A stretch of DNA of 64,000 nt, taken from NCBI RefSeq assembly GCF_000215975.1, contig NC_015682.1, forward strand, positions 558,001-622,000. Reading direction: 5' to 3'. Below the pieces are notes generated by a model that searched no databases, was not told the origin of the DNA, and worked only from the letters and a program-made list of their open reading frames with translations. This DNA comes from Thermodesulfobacterium geofontis OPF15 (GTDB lineage Bacteria > Desulfobacterota > Thermodesulfobacteria > Thermodesulfobacteriales > Thermodesulfobacteriaceae). Position 1 is the first letter of the stretch. Every line of letters begins with the position of its first letter. This document shows positions 49,936-58,069 of this stretch, piece after piece. The translations under genes and the position numbers were made by a program.

Positions 49936-51678
49936 TTAATAAAAAATCAAGAGCCATATATTACAAATTATAATAGTAATTAACATATAGATAAAAGCAT
50001 ACTTTATAAATCCCAAAAAGCTTATTTTATATCCTAAGGACTCTGCAATTCCTATAGTTACTACATTAGCAGAAGCACCGATCATGGTTCCATTTCCTCC
50101 CAAACAGGCTCCTAAAGCAAGTGCCCACCAAAGAACATTACTTTCAGCACCAGGAATTACCTTGGTAAGATAGGCAACTATTGGTAACATTGTAGCTGTA
50201 AAGGGGATATTATCTACAAAGGCACTCATTATAGCTGAAACCCATAAGATTAAACATACCGCAATAGTTAAATTTCCAGCTGAAAGCTTATAAACCCAAT
50301 CTGCAATAACTGCAAGTAAACCCACTTCTTCCAAAGCACCAACGAGCATAAAAAGAAAAATAAAGAATAAAAGGGTTGTCCATTCTATGTCTTTTTCTAT
50401 TAATTCAAGTAAATTTACTTTTTTGGTTAAAATTGAGTAGGTAAAAAGAAGTCCTGCTCCAAACAAGGCAGGAATACTTACTTCCATATGCCAGATTCCA
50501 TGCGTTACGAAAAAGGCAATAACAATTACCATAACAAAAAGCCCGTATGTAAGAAGGCTTCTATCTTTTATTTTATATTCCTCTTTTAAATAGTTAATAA
50601 AGGAATCTATATCCTCAACTTTTCCTTTCTCGTATTCCTTTGCATAAAAAAACTTATTGTACACAACTAAAACTATCATGCAGATAATGATAACAGGGGT
50701 TAGGGCATAGACAAACTGCATAAAGGTAAGACCTGCATATGAGCCAATCATTATGTTTGGCGGATCACCGATAAGGGTTGCAGTTCCACCAGCATTTGAT
50801 GCCATAATACCAGGAATAAGTAAACTTAAGGGATTTATCTTTAAAGCTATAGCAATTTCTATTAAAACAGGTGTATAAAGAAGCATAATGGTTACATTAT
50901 CAAGGAATGCAGAGGTAAAGGCTATAAAGAGGCAAGAAATGATTACAAGAGCCATAACGTTTCCCTTTGCAATTTTATAAGACATATAGGCACACCACTG
51001 AAAAATTCCTGTATGTTTAAGTATTCCAACTATTATCATCATTCCTAAGAGAAGAAAGATTACGTTCATATCAATGGCTTCAATTGCTCTTTCAAAGGAA
51101 ATGATATGAAACTCAGGGTTAAAGTTCCCAAGAGTATAGGTTAAAATGAGCATTGTTGCAGCACCTATCATGGCTGCAACTGTTCTATGAAGAATTTCAA
51201 AAGATATAAGGGTATAGGTGATAAGAAAAACTAAGGTGGCAATCCAGAAAGCAGATCCAAATTTTCTTTCAATCATTATGTCTTTTTTTAAATAAAATTG
51301 ATTTTCTTTAACCGCAAAATCCTCTTTTTTTAGGTCAACAAGGGTTTTTTTATAGGAGTTTTTTACGATTTCAAGTTGAATTTTAGTATTTTCAATTACA
51401 CCTTTGGGAAGGTGAAATTCAATCTGAAAGGTTCCATGAGAAGAGGTAAGCACTTTATCAACCTCTTTATGCTCTACTATCAATTTATGAGGTTTCCTAT
51501 CAATGAGTATTCTTAATTCTGCTTCTTTTACAGGTTCTTTATGAGGATCAAGGATTCTTCCTGAAATATAAAATATATCCAAATCTTTTTGAGGTTTTTC
51601 TGCAAAGGCAAGGATATTTAAAATAGGTATATTTGAAAGAAAAGCCAAAAAAAATAAAATTATAAATAGCCTTTTCAT
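49936..51678 (-). CDS. SLC13/ArsB-type anion permease with N-terminal periplasmic domain
   Basis: 580 aa. A signal-like helix (1-27) is followed by an about 110-residue beta-rich domain (about 30-140; ISGRILDPHKEPVKEAELRI resembles a carboxypeptidase-regulatory-like Ig fold). The permease itself, about 12 membrane segments, follows from 145. Conserved blocks are FLDNVTIMLLYTPVLI, ASNAGGTATLIGDPPNIMIG, SAFVDNIPFTATMLP and GGNGTMIGASANVV. The family includes arsenite, citrate and sulfate/Na+ carriers; the substrate is uncertain. It is transcribed just before the Usp gene. Confidence 0.85.
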   Translation of the reverse strand: MKRLFIILFFLAFLSNIPILNILAFAEKPQKDLDIFYISGRILDPHKEPVKEAELRILIDRKPHKLIVEHKEVDKVLTSSHGTFQIEFHLPKGVIENTKIQLEIVKNSYKKTLVDLKKEDFAVKENQFYLKKDIMIERKFGSAFWIATLVFLITYTLISFEILHRTVAAMIGAATMLILTYTLGNFNPEFHIISFERAIEAIDMNVIFLLLGMMIIVGILKHTGIFQWCAYMSYKIAKGNVMALVIISCLFIAFTSAFLDNVTIMLLYTPVLIEIAIALKINPLSLLIPGIMASNAGGTATLIGDPPNIMIGSYAGLTFMQFVYALTPVIIICMIVLVVYNKFFYAKEYEKGKVEDIDSFINYLKEEYKIKDRSLLTYGLFVMVIVIAFFVTHGIWHMEVSIPALFGAGLLFTYSILTKKVNLLELIEKDIEWTTLLFFIFLFMLVGALEEVGLLAVIADWVYKLSAGNLTIAVCLILWVSAIMSAFVDNIPFTATMLPIVAYLTKVIPGAESNVLWWALALGACLGGNGTMIGASANVVTIGIAESLGYKISFLGFIKYAFIYMLITIIICNIWLLIFY

Positions 51679-51738
51679 TAGTCCTCCGTAAGTAGAAATT
51701 TCTCAATATTTATCTAATTTTAAATTTTTATAAGTTTT

Positions 51739-51766
51739 TTGAAAGGTTCCATTTAGCGTATAAAAT
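51739..51766 (+). promoter_or_regulatory. Promoter of the GT2-recG-tyrA unit
   Basis: TTGAAA (51739-51744) and TAAAAT (51761-51766) are 16 nt apart. Transcription would start within a few bases of the ATG at 51776, so the first gene is probably translated from a leaderless or near-leaderless mRNA; no ribosome binding site is present. Confidence 0.45.
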
Positions 51767-51775
51767 AAATAAATA

Positions 51776-52639
51776 ATGAGAAAGCCTTTAATATCCGTTA
51801 TTATTCCTACTTATAATAGAGCATATATTTTGCCTAAAGCTATAGAAAGTGTTTTAAATCAAACCTTTAAAGATTTAGAAATTATAGTAGTTGATGATGG
51901 TTCAACAGATTCTACACCTTATTTAATCACTAAATATCCGGTTAAGTATGTAAGAAAGCCTAATCAAGGAGTAGCAAAAGCAAGAAATACAGGAATATTA
52001 AAATCTAAAGGAGATTTTATTGCTTTTCTGGATAGCGATGATGTTTTTGTTGAAACTAAGCTGGAAAAACAAATTAAATTTTTAGAAAAATATCCAGAAT
52101 ATAAAATTGTTCAAACAGAAGAAATTTGGTATAAAGGAGAAAGGAAAATAAATCCCAAAAAAATTCATCAAAAAGCAGAGGGATGGTTTTTTGATAGAGC
52201 TATAAAACTTTGTGTAGTTTCTATTTCTACTGTTTTAATTAAAAAAGAAATATTTAATGAGATAGGTCTTTTTGATGAAAATTTCCCAGTTTGTGAAGAT
52301 TATGAATTCTGGTTAAGAGTAGCTTTAAAAATGCCAGTTGGGCTTATTAAAGAATATTTAGTTATAAAAAGCGGAGGTAGACCTGATCAATTATCAGCTA
52401 AAAAGGGGCTTGATTATTATAGAACTCTTGCGCTTATTAAGCTCTTTAAGAACTATCAAAAGGATTTAAAATTAGAACAAAAGATAATGCTTTATGCTGA
52501 AGCAAAAAGGAAGTTTGAAATCTTTTATAAAGGTGCATTAAAACACGGAAATTTAGAAAAAGCTTATACTCTTAAAAGGATTTTTGAAGAAACCTTCGGT
52601 GATTCTATAATAAGTCCATATAAATATTTAAGAGAATGA
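51776..52639 (+). CDS. GT2-family glycosyltransferase
   Basis: 287 aa GT-A enzyme. SVIIPTYNRAYILPKAIESV near the start, VDDGSTDST and the metal-binding FLDSDDVF (DxD) are canonical. A C-terminal CEDYEFWLRVALKMPVG block is the acceptor region (ED motif). It could act on polysaccharide or protein glycosylation; no other cell-surface sugar genes are nearby. Start and stop: no ribosome binding site, and the stop overlaps the recG start by 4 nt. Confidence 0.87.
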   Translation: MRKPLISVIIPTYNRAYILPKAIESVLNQTFKDLEIIVVDDGSTDSTPYLITKYPVKYVRKPNQGVAKARNTGILKSKGDFIAFLDSDDVFVETKLEKQIKFLEKYPEYKIVQTEEIWYKGERKINPKKIHQKAEGWFFDRAIKLCVVSISTVLIKKEIFNEIGLFDENFPVCEDYEFWLRVALKMPVGLIKEYLVIKSGGRPDQLSAKKGLDYYRTLALIKLFKNYQKDLKLEQKIMLYAEAKRKFEIFYKGALKHGNLEKAYTLKRIFEETFGDSIISPYKYLRE

Positions 52640-55113
52640 TGAAAGATATAAATAACTCTATTCAAGAGTGGATTTCCAAAATTTTAAGACCTCTTGAATT
52701 TGTTTCCAAAAATAATTTTGCAAATTTACCTAAAACTAAGGGTCTTGAAAAAGCTTTAATAAATCTCATAAATAATGCTCCTTCTGATATAAATCATATT
52801 AAAGAAAAACTTTTAGAATTTTCTTTAGGTTTAGAGGAAAGTTCTTTAGAAGAAAAAAAAGAAAGAATAGCTAAAATGCTTAAACTACTTAAATCTTTAA
52901 ATTTTTCTCAAGAAAAAAAAGAGGTAGCTAATTCTGAAGTATCTGAAAAACCAGATTTTTTTACTTGGGGAATCTCAAGAAAAGAAATATCTCTTGAAAC
53001 CTATTTAAGGTATAAAGAAATTCTTAAACAGCCTGTTCAATTTTTAAAAGGAATAGGTCCAAGCATTGCTAAAAAACTTGCCAAAAAAGGTATTCATACT
53101 TTAGAAGATCTTCTTTATTTTCTTCCAAAAGATTATGAAGACAGAAGAAAAGTTATTCCTATAGGAGATCTTAGAGAAGGACAAAGAGCTGTAGTTTTTG
53201 GAGAAATTCTTAAAAGTGGAACATCTCAACTTTATAAAAGAAAAATATTTTATGCTCAAATTACTGATGGGACAGGCTTTTTAACCCTAAAATGGTTTAA
53301 TTTTAATGAAAGGGTTTGGAGAAAACTTTTAGCACCTGGAAAAAATATTTTTGCTATTGGAGAAGTTTCTCGTTTTGGAAAGGAATTGGAAATAATACAT
53401 CCAGAGCTTATAGAAGAGGGTGATGAGGATAAGTTATCTGTAGAAATAGGACATATTGTACCTGTTTATTCTTCTATAGAAGGAGTATCAGAAAAATATT
53501 TTAGAAAGATCATAAAAAGTGCTATAGAAGAATATGGAGATTATTTAGAAAGTTCTATTCCTTTAGAAATATTGAAAAGAAGGGGTTTTGTACCTTTAAA
53601 TGTAGCCATTAAAAATTTACATTTTCCAGAGCCAAAAGAAGATATACTTTTATTAAAAAGAGGAGAAAGTATTTACCACAAAAGTCTTTCCTTTGATGAG
53701 TTTTTCTTTTTAGAATTAGCTTTAGGTCTAAGAAAGGGAAGAATAAAAAAAGAAAGAGGTATAAAATTTAACACAGAAAGTAAGTTAGTTGAAGAGTTTA
53801 TAAAAAAATTACCCTTTGAATTAACTGATGCTCAAAAAAGAGTAATAGAAGAAATAAAAAATGATATGGCAAAAGAAGTTCCTATGAATAGACTTTTACA
53901 AGGAGATGTTGGGTGTGGTAAAACTGTAGTTGCCTTTATTTCTGCTTTAATTGCTATAGATAATGGTTATCAAGTAGCTTTTATGACACCAACTGAAATT
54001 TTAGCAGAACAACATTATTACAATTTTCGTCAATATGCTCAATTAATGGGAATTTCAACAGCTTTACTTACAGGAGGAATTCCACCTACCAAAAAAAGAG
54101 AAATTTATCACGGTCTTTCTACAGGTTATATAAATTTTGTAATAGGAACTCATGCTCTTTTTCAAGAAAAAGTAGAAATTAAAAAACTGGGACTTGTTAT
54201 TATTGATGAACAGCATCGTTTCGGAGTTTTACAAAGGGCTGCTCTTAGAGAAAAGGCAAAAGGATTAATTCCAGATACTTTAATTATGACAGCAACTCCT
54301 ATTCCAAGGACTCTTGCCCTTACCATATATGGAGATCTTGATTTATCTATTATTGATGAAATGCCCAAAGGAAGAAAACCAATTATTACTGAACTTTATC
54401 ATGAATATAACAAAAACAGAGCTTATCAAAAGGCTAAAGAAATTCTAAAAGAGGGGCATCAAGCTTATGTGATACTTCCTCTTATTGAAGAGTCTGAAAA
54501 AGTGGATTTAAAGGCAGTGACTACTTATGGAGAATTTCTTCAAAAAGAAATTTTTAAAGACTTTAAAGTAGGAATATTACATGGAAAAATGAGTTCATAC
54601 GAAAAGGAAAAAATAATGCATGACTTTAAAAGAAAAGAAATTGATGTTCTTGTGTCTACTACAGTTGTTGAAGTAGGAGTAGATGTTCCTAATGCAACAG
54701 TTATGATTATTGAACATGCAGAAAGATTTGGGCTTTCTCAGCTTCATCAATTAAGAGGAAGGGTGGGAAGAAGTGATGTACAGTCTTACTGTTTTTTAAT
54801 AGCCTACAAAATTTCTACGGATAGTCCTGCCTATCAAAGACTTCAAATTTTATGCGAAACTAATGATGGATTTAGAATTGCAGAAGAAGATTTAAAATTA
54901 AGAGGACCTGGAGAATTTCTTGGAACAAAACAATCGGGCTATTTAGAATTTAGAGGAGCTGATATAGTAAAAGATTATCCAATACTTCTTCAAGCAAGAG
55001 AAGAAGCATTTAAACTTATAGAAAAAGATCCGGAACTTAAAAATTATCTTATTTTAAAAGAAGAACTTATGAGAAGATGGGAAGAAAGACTAAAACTTTC
55101 TGAAATAGCCTAA
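52636..55113 (+). CDS. recG: ATP-dependent DNA helicase RecG
   Basis: 825 aa, longer than most RecG proteins (about 690 aa) because of an N-terminal extension of about 130 residues. The wedge/OB domain starts around LKGIGPSIAKKLAKKGI (about 135-). Helicase motifs: GDVGCGKTVVA (about 422), DEQHRFG (about 523), ATPIPRTLAL (TATPIPRT), VSTTVVEVGVDVPNA, and QLHQLRGRVGRS. It reverses stalled forks and branch-migrates Holliday junctions. An extension of this kind is also found in thermophile RecG proteins such as Thermotoga maritima. Confidence 0.95.
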   Translation: MMKDINNSIQEWISKILRPLEFVSKNNFANLPKTKGLEKALINLINNAPSDINHIKEKLLEFSLGLEESSLEEKKERIAKMLKLLKSLNFSQEKKEVANSEVSEKPDFFTWGISRKEISLETYLRYKEILKQPVQFLKGIGPSIAKKLAKKGIHTLEDLLYFLPKDYEDRRKVIPIGDLREGQRAVVFGEILKSGTSQLYKRKIFYAQITDGTGFLTLKWFNFNERVWRKLLAPGKNIFAIGEVSRFGKELEIIHPELIEEGDEDKLSVEIGHIVPVYSSIEGVSEKYFRKIIKSAIEEYGDYLESSIPLEILKRRGFVPLNVAIKNLHFPEPKEDILLLKRGESIYHKSLSFDEFFFLELALGLRKGRIKKERGIKFNTESKLVEEFIKKLPFELTDAQKRVIEEIKNDMAKEVPMNRLLQGDVGCGKTVVAFISALIAIDNGYQVAFMTPTEILAEQHYYNFRQYAQLMGISTALLTGGIPPTKKREIYHGLSTGYINFVIGTHALFQEKVEIKKLGLVIIDEQHRFGVLQRAALREKAKGLIPDTLIMTATPIPRTLALTIYGDLDLSIIDEMPKGRKPIITELYHEYNKNRAYQKAKEILKEGHQAYVILPLIEESEKVDLKAVTTYGEFLQKEIFKDFKVGILHGKMSSYEKEKIMHDFKRKEIDVLVSTTVVEVGVDVPNATVMIIEHAERFGLSQLHQLRGRVGRSDVQSYCFLIAYKISTDSPAYQRLQILCETNDGFRIAEEDLKLRGPGEFLGTKQSGYLEFRGADIVKDYPILLQAREEAFKLIEKDPELKNYLILKEELMRRWEERLKLSEIA

Positions 55114-55131
55114 ATTGCAGGAGGTAATGAA

Positions 55132-55956
55132 ATGGATGAAAACTTTAGGGTCGGAATTATTGGTGGAAAAGGGAAAATGGGAAATTTTTTTAAAAATTTT
55201 TTTGAAAAAAAAGGTTATCCTGTAGAGGTTTCAGATGTTAATACAACACTTACAAATATTGAGCTTGTCAAAAGAAATAAAATTATTTTAATATCAGTTC
55301 CCATAGAAATTTTTCCTGAGGTAGTAAAGGAGATCTCCTCATTTGTTAGAGAAACCCATTGGGTAATTGATATTTGTTCTCTTAAAAATGAACCTGTTAA
55401 AGTAATGAAAAAATTTTTAAAAAAAGGAGAAATTTTAGCTACCCACCCCCTTTTTGGTCCTTATGAAGAGGACCTAAAAGGAAAAACTATAGCCTTTTAT
55501 CCTGTAAGAGGAAAAGAGATTGTTAAATGGTTTAAAAATTTAATGAGTAGCGAGGGATTAAATTTAGTTAAGATTTCTCCTAAAAAGCATGATGAAATTA
55601 TGGCTCTTGTTCAGGTTATAAATCATTTCTGGCTTATACTTCTTGCTAAAACAATTAAAGATTCTGGGTTTAATTTGAAAGATTTAATATACCTTTCAAC
55701 ACCCAGTTTTTTAAGACAACTTCATATTTTAAAACGTCTTGCTAAGCAAGATCCTCAGCTTTATGCCAAAATTCAACTCGAAAATCCTTTAGGGAAAAAA
55801 TTTAGAAATCTTTTATGTAGAAATTGTAAAGATTTAGCAAAAGCTTTTAATTCAGAGAAGGCTGAAGAGGAGTTTAAAAAACATTTTATCTTAGCAAAAA
55901 AGGTTGCTGAAGAATTAGAGATACTTCTTGATAAAATCTTTCCTGAGAAAATATAA
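55132..55956 (+). CDS. tyrA: Prephenate/arogenate dehydrogenase family protein
   Basis: 274 aa. The NAD motif is IGGKGKMGNFFKNFF; VDICSLKNEPV (in WVIDICSLK) and ATHPLFGPYEEDLKGK are diagnostic of TyrA; the helical dimerisation domain with HFWLILLAKTI and ENPLGKKF follows. It produces the tyrosine precursor by oxidative decarboxylation of prephenate or arogenate. AGGAGGTAATGAA lies before the ATG. The end overlaps convergent lgt by 42 nt. Confidence 0.88.
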   Translation: MDENFRVGIIGGKGKMGNFFKNFFEKKGYPVEVSDVNTTLTNIELVKRNKIILISVPIEIFPEVVKEISSFVRETHWVIDICSLKNEPVKVMKKFLKKGEILATHPLFGPYEEDLKGKTIAFYPVRGKEIVKWFKNLMSSEGLNLVKISPKKHDEIMALVQVINHFWLILLAKTIKDSGFNLKDLIYLSTPSFLRQLHILKRLAKQDPQLYAKIQLENPLGKKFRNLLCRNCKDLAKAFNSEKAEEEFKKHFILAKKVAEELEILLDKIFPEKI

Positions 55957-56706
55957 AAGAAGAATTCCAGAAATTATCATTATTAAGCATAAAAATTGCC
56001 CCATAGTCATCCAACCTAAAAATAAATTAAAACTTTGAGCAGGCTCCCTTAAAAATTCAAAAAGAAATCTTAAAGTTCCGTAAAGAATTAAAAATATAGC
56101 TAATTTTGTTCCATAAGGCCATTCTTTTTTTCTTAAATTCCACATAAATAAGAATAAGAAAAGCCCAGTAACTAAGCATTCATAAAGTTGGACAGGGTGT
56201 CTTGGAATAGGTCCTCCCTCAGGAAAAATCATAGCCCAAGGAAGATTACTTGGTTTACCGTATAATTCCCCATTTATAAAATTTCCTATTCTCCCAAAAA
56301 AAAGTCCAATAGGTGCTGTAACTACTATCAAATCAGCCCACCATAAAAAGGATTGTCCATTTTTTTTGATGTAAATATAGCCTGCTAAAACACTTCCTAT
56401 TAATCCTCCGTGAAAGGACATTCCACCTTTCCAGATAGCAATTATTTCTAAAGGATTTTTAAAAAAATAATCGGGATAATAAAAAAAACAAAAACCCAGT
56501 CTGGCGCCAATTACAAGGCCTAAAAAGCTATAAAAAAGAAGATTTTCCAAAAAAGGATAAAGCTCTTTTAAATTCTTTTCTTTTAATTGATATCTACACA
56601 AAAAAAGGCAACAAAAAAAACTTATTACATACATTAGTCCATACCATCTTACTGCTAAAGGACCTACTTTGAAAATTACAGGATCAATTTGAGGATAGGT
56701 AAGCAT
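55915..56706 (-). CDS. lgt: Prolipoprotein diacylglyceryl transferase
   Basis: 263 aa integral membrane enzyme that adds diacylglycerol to lipobox cysteines. The signature GRIGNFINGELYGKPSNLPW (about residue 136) and GMSFHGGLIGSVLAGY with conserved His/Gly, plus RHPVQLYE, are all present. It has seven predicted helices. It serves the lipoprotein encoded at 46412-46993. The start overlaps nth by 23 nt. Confidence 0.96.
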   Translation of the reverse strand: MLTYPQIDPVIFKVGPLAVRWYGLMYVISFFCCLFLCRYQLKEKNLKELYPFLENLLFYSFLGLVIGARLGFCFFYYPDYFFKNPLEIIAIWKGGMSFHGGLIGSVLAGYIYIKKNGQSFLWWADLIVVTAPIGLFFGRIGNFINGELYGKPSNLPWAMIFPEGGPIPRHPVQLYECLVTGLFLFLFMWNLRKKEWPYGTKLAIFLILYGTLRFLFEFLREPAQSFNLFLGWMTMGQFLCLIMIISGILLLYFLRKDFIKKYL

Positions 56707-57361
56707 TACATAAATCCTTTAAAATACATTCCTCACATTTAGGTTTTCTACCAAGACATATTTTTCTTCCGTGAGCTTGAATAAGATAGGGAAAAGCAAA
56801 CCAATCCTTTTTAGGAACGATTTCCATAAGCTCTTTTTCCATTTTTTCAGGCTGTTTTGAGCTTACTATTCCAAGACGTTGAGAAATTTTTCTTACATGA
56901 GTATCAACGGGTATACCTTCTACTATTCCATAGGCATTAGCAAGAACAATATTGGCTGTTTTTCTTGCTACACCAGGAAGTTCAAGTAGTTCTTCCATAG
57001 TTTTTGGAACTTCTCCATTATATTTTTCTACAAGGATTTTGCAACACTCTTTTATATATTTAGCCTTTTGTCTATAAAAACCTGTACTTTTTATATCTTC
57101 TGCAAGTTCGTCAAGATCAGCTTCTGCAAAATCCTTAGCGGTTTTATATTTTTTAAAAAGATCTTTTGTAACTTCGTTTACTCTTTCATCTGTACATTGA
57201 GCAGAAAGTATAGTGGCTACAAGAAGCTGAAGAGGATTTTTAAAATTTAAAGCAATTTTTGCATCTGGATAAGTCTTTTTAAGTCTCTTTATGATTTCTC
57301 TAACTCTTTTTTTAAGTTCTGAGAGTTTTTCTTTTTTCTCTTCTTTTTCCTTTTTTGCCAT
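56684..57361 (-). CDS. nth: Endonuclease III (DNA glycosylase/AP lyase)
   Basis: 225 aa. The helix-hairpin-helix LPGVARKTANIVLANA is followed by the catalytic Asp in VDTHVRKISQRLG. The [4Fe-4S] loop is C-x6-C-x2-C-x5-C near the C-terminus (CLGRKPKC, EECILKDLC). It removes oxidised pyrimidines and cuts the abasic site. A lysine/glutamate-rich N-terminal tail (1-25) is slightly longer than usual. Repair of oxidised bases matters at high temperature. Confidence 0.95.
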   Translation of the reverse strand: MAKKEKEEKKEKLSELKKRVREIIKRLKKTYPDAKIALNFKNPLQLLVATILSAQCTDERVNEVTKDLFKKYKTAKDFAEADLDELAEDIKSTGFYRQKAKYIKECCKILVEKYNGEVPKTMEELLELPGVARKTANIVLANAYGIVEGIPVDTHVRKISQRLGIVSSKQPEKMEKELMEIVPKKDWFAFPYLIQAHGRKICLGRKPKCEECILKDLCNAYLSSN

Positions 57362-57399
57362 GATTTTTAAATCAATTTTAGAAATTTATTAAATACTTG

Positions 57400-58068
57400 T
57401 CAAGAAAGAGGCACAAATAATTTATTAAATTCTTCTTTTAAAGCTTTTTTAAATTCTATTTGAGAAGGAAGGGAAGGAAAGATTTCAAATGCTTTAGAAG
57501 ATTTATAAGCTTTTTCTACTATATTTTTGGCTCTTTCTACCAATTCAGAACATTTAGTTGTTTCAATTTTTTCTACAATACTAAAAAATTTTATTAATCT
57601 AAAAAATTTATTTTTTTTCTTTTCAAATTCTTCTATAGGTTTTTTTTCTTCTACTATTTCCTCCAAATCAAGGATTAATTTTTTCATTTTATCAAGAAGA
57701 GGTATTTGAATTTGTTTCCTTAATTGTTCCTCAAGAAGTAGAAATTCTTGTGCCAATATAAAATAACTTTCCTCTGAAAAGTCTCTATTGAGTATATTTT
57801 CTCTAAACCATAAGGCAAATTCTTTTCTTAAAAGATCTACAAGATACATAAAATCAAATTCTTGATGTTGTAAAAGAAATTCTAAATCCTTTATATTTAG
57901 AGTGTCTCCTATAAAAGGGATTTCTTTTTTACTGTAAATATGTAAAAGAGCCCAGAGAAAATGCTGAGGTTTAAAACCTACTTCTTTATCCTCTATAAAA
58001 AATGCACCTTCTTCATCTTTATATCTTTTAAATACTTCATTTATCCATTCAAGGGTATAAAATTTCAT
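57400..58068 (-). CDS. Hypothetical helical protein between alaS and nth
   Basis: 222 aa, no domain recognised. It is acidic/lysine-rich and nearly all helical, with a likely coiled coil at about 115-160 (EEQLRKQIQIPLLDKMKKLI and the following acidic run). No signal peptide, membrane helix or metal motif is evident. It follows alaS by 1 nt, so the two are cotranscribed; codon use resembles its neighbours. Function is unknown. Confidence 0.7.
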   Translation of the reverse strand: MKFYTLEWINEVFKRYKDEEGAFFIEDKEVGFKPQHFLWALLHIYSKKEIPFIGDTLNIKDLEFLLQHQEFDFMYLVDLLRKEFALWFRENILNRDFSEESYFILAQEFLLLEEQLRKQIQIPLLDKMKKLILDLEEIVEEKKPIEEFEKKKNKFFRLIKFFSIVEKIETTKCSELVERAKNIVEKAYKSSKAFEIFPSLPSQIEFKKALKEEFNKLFVPLS

Positions 58069-58069
58069 T

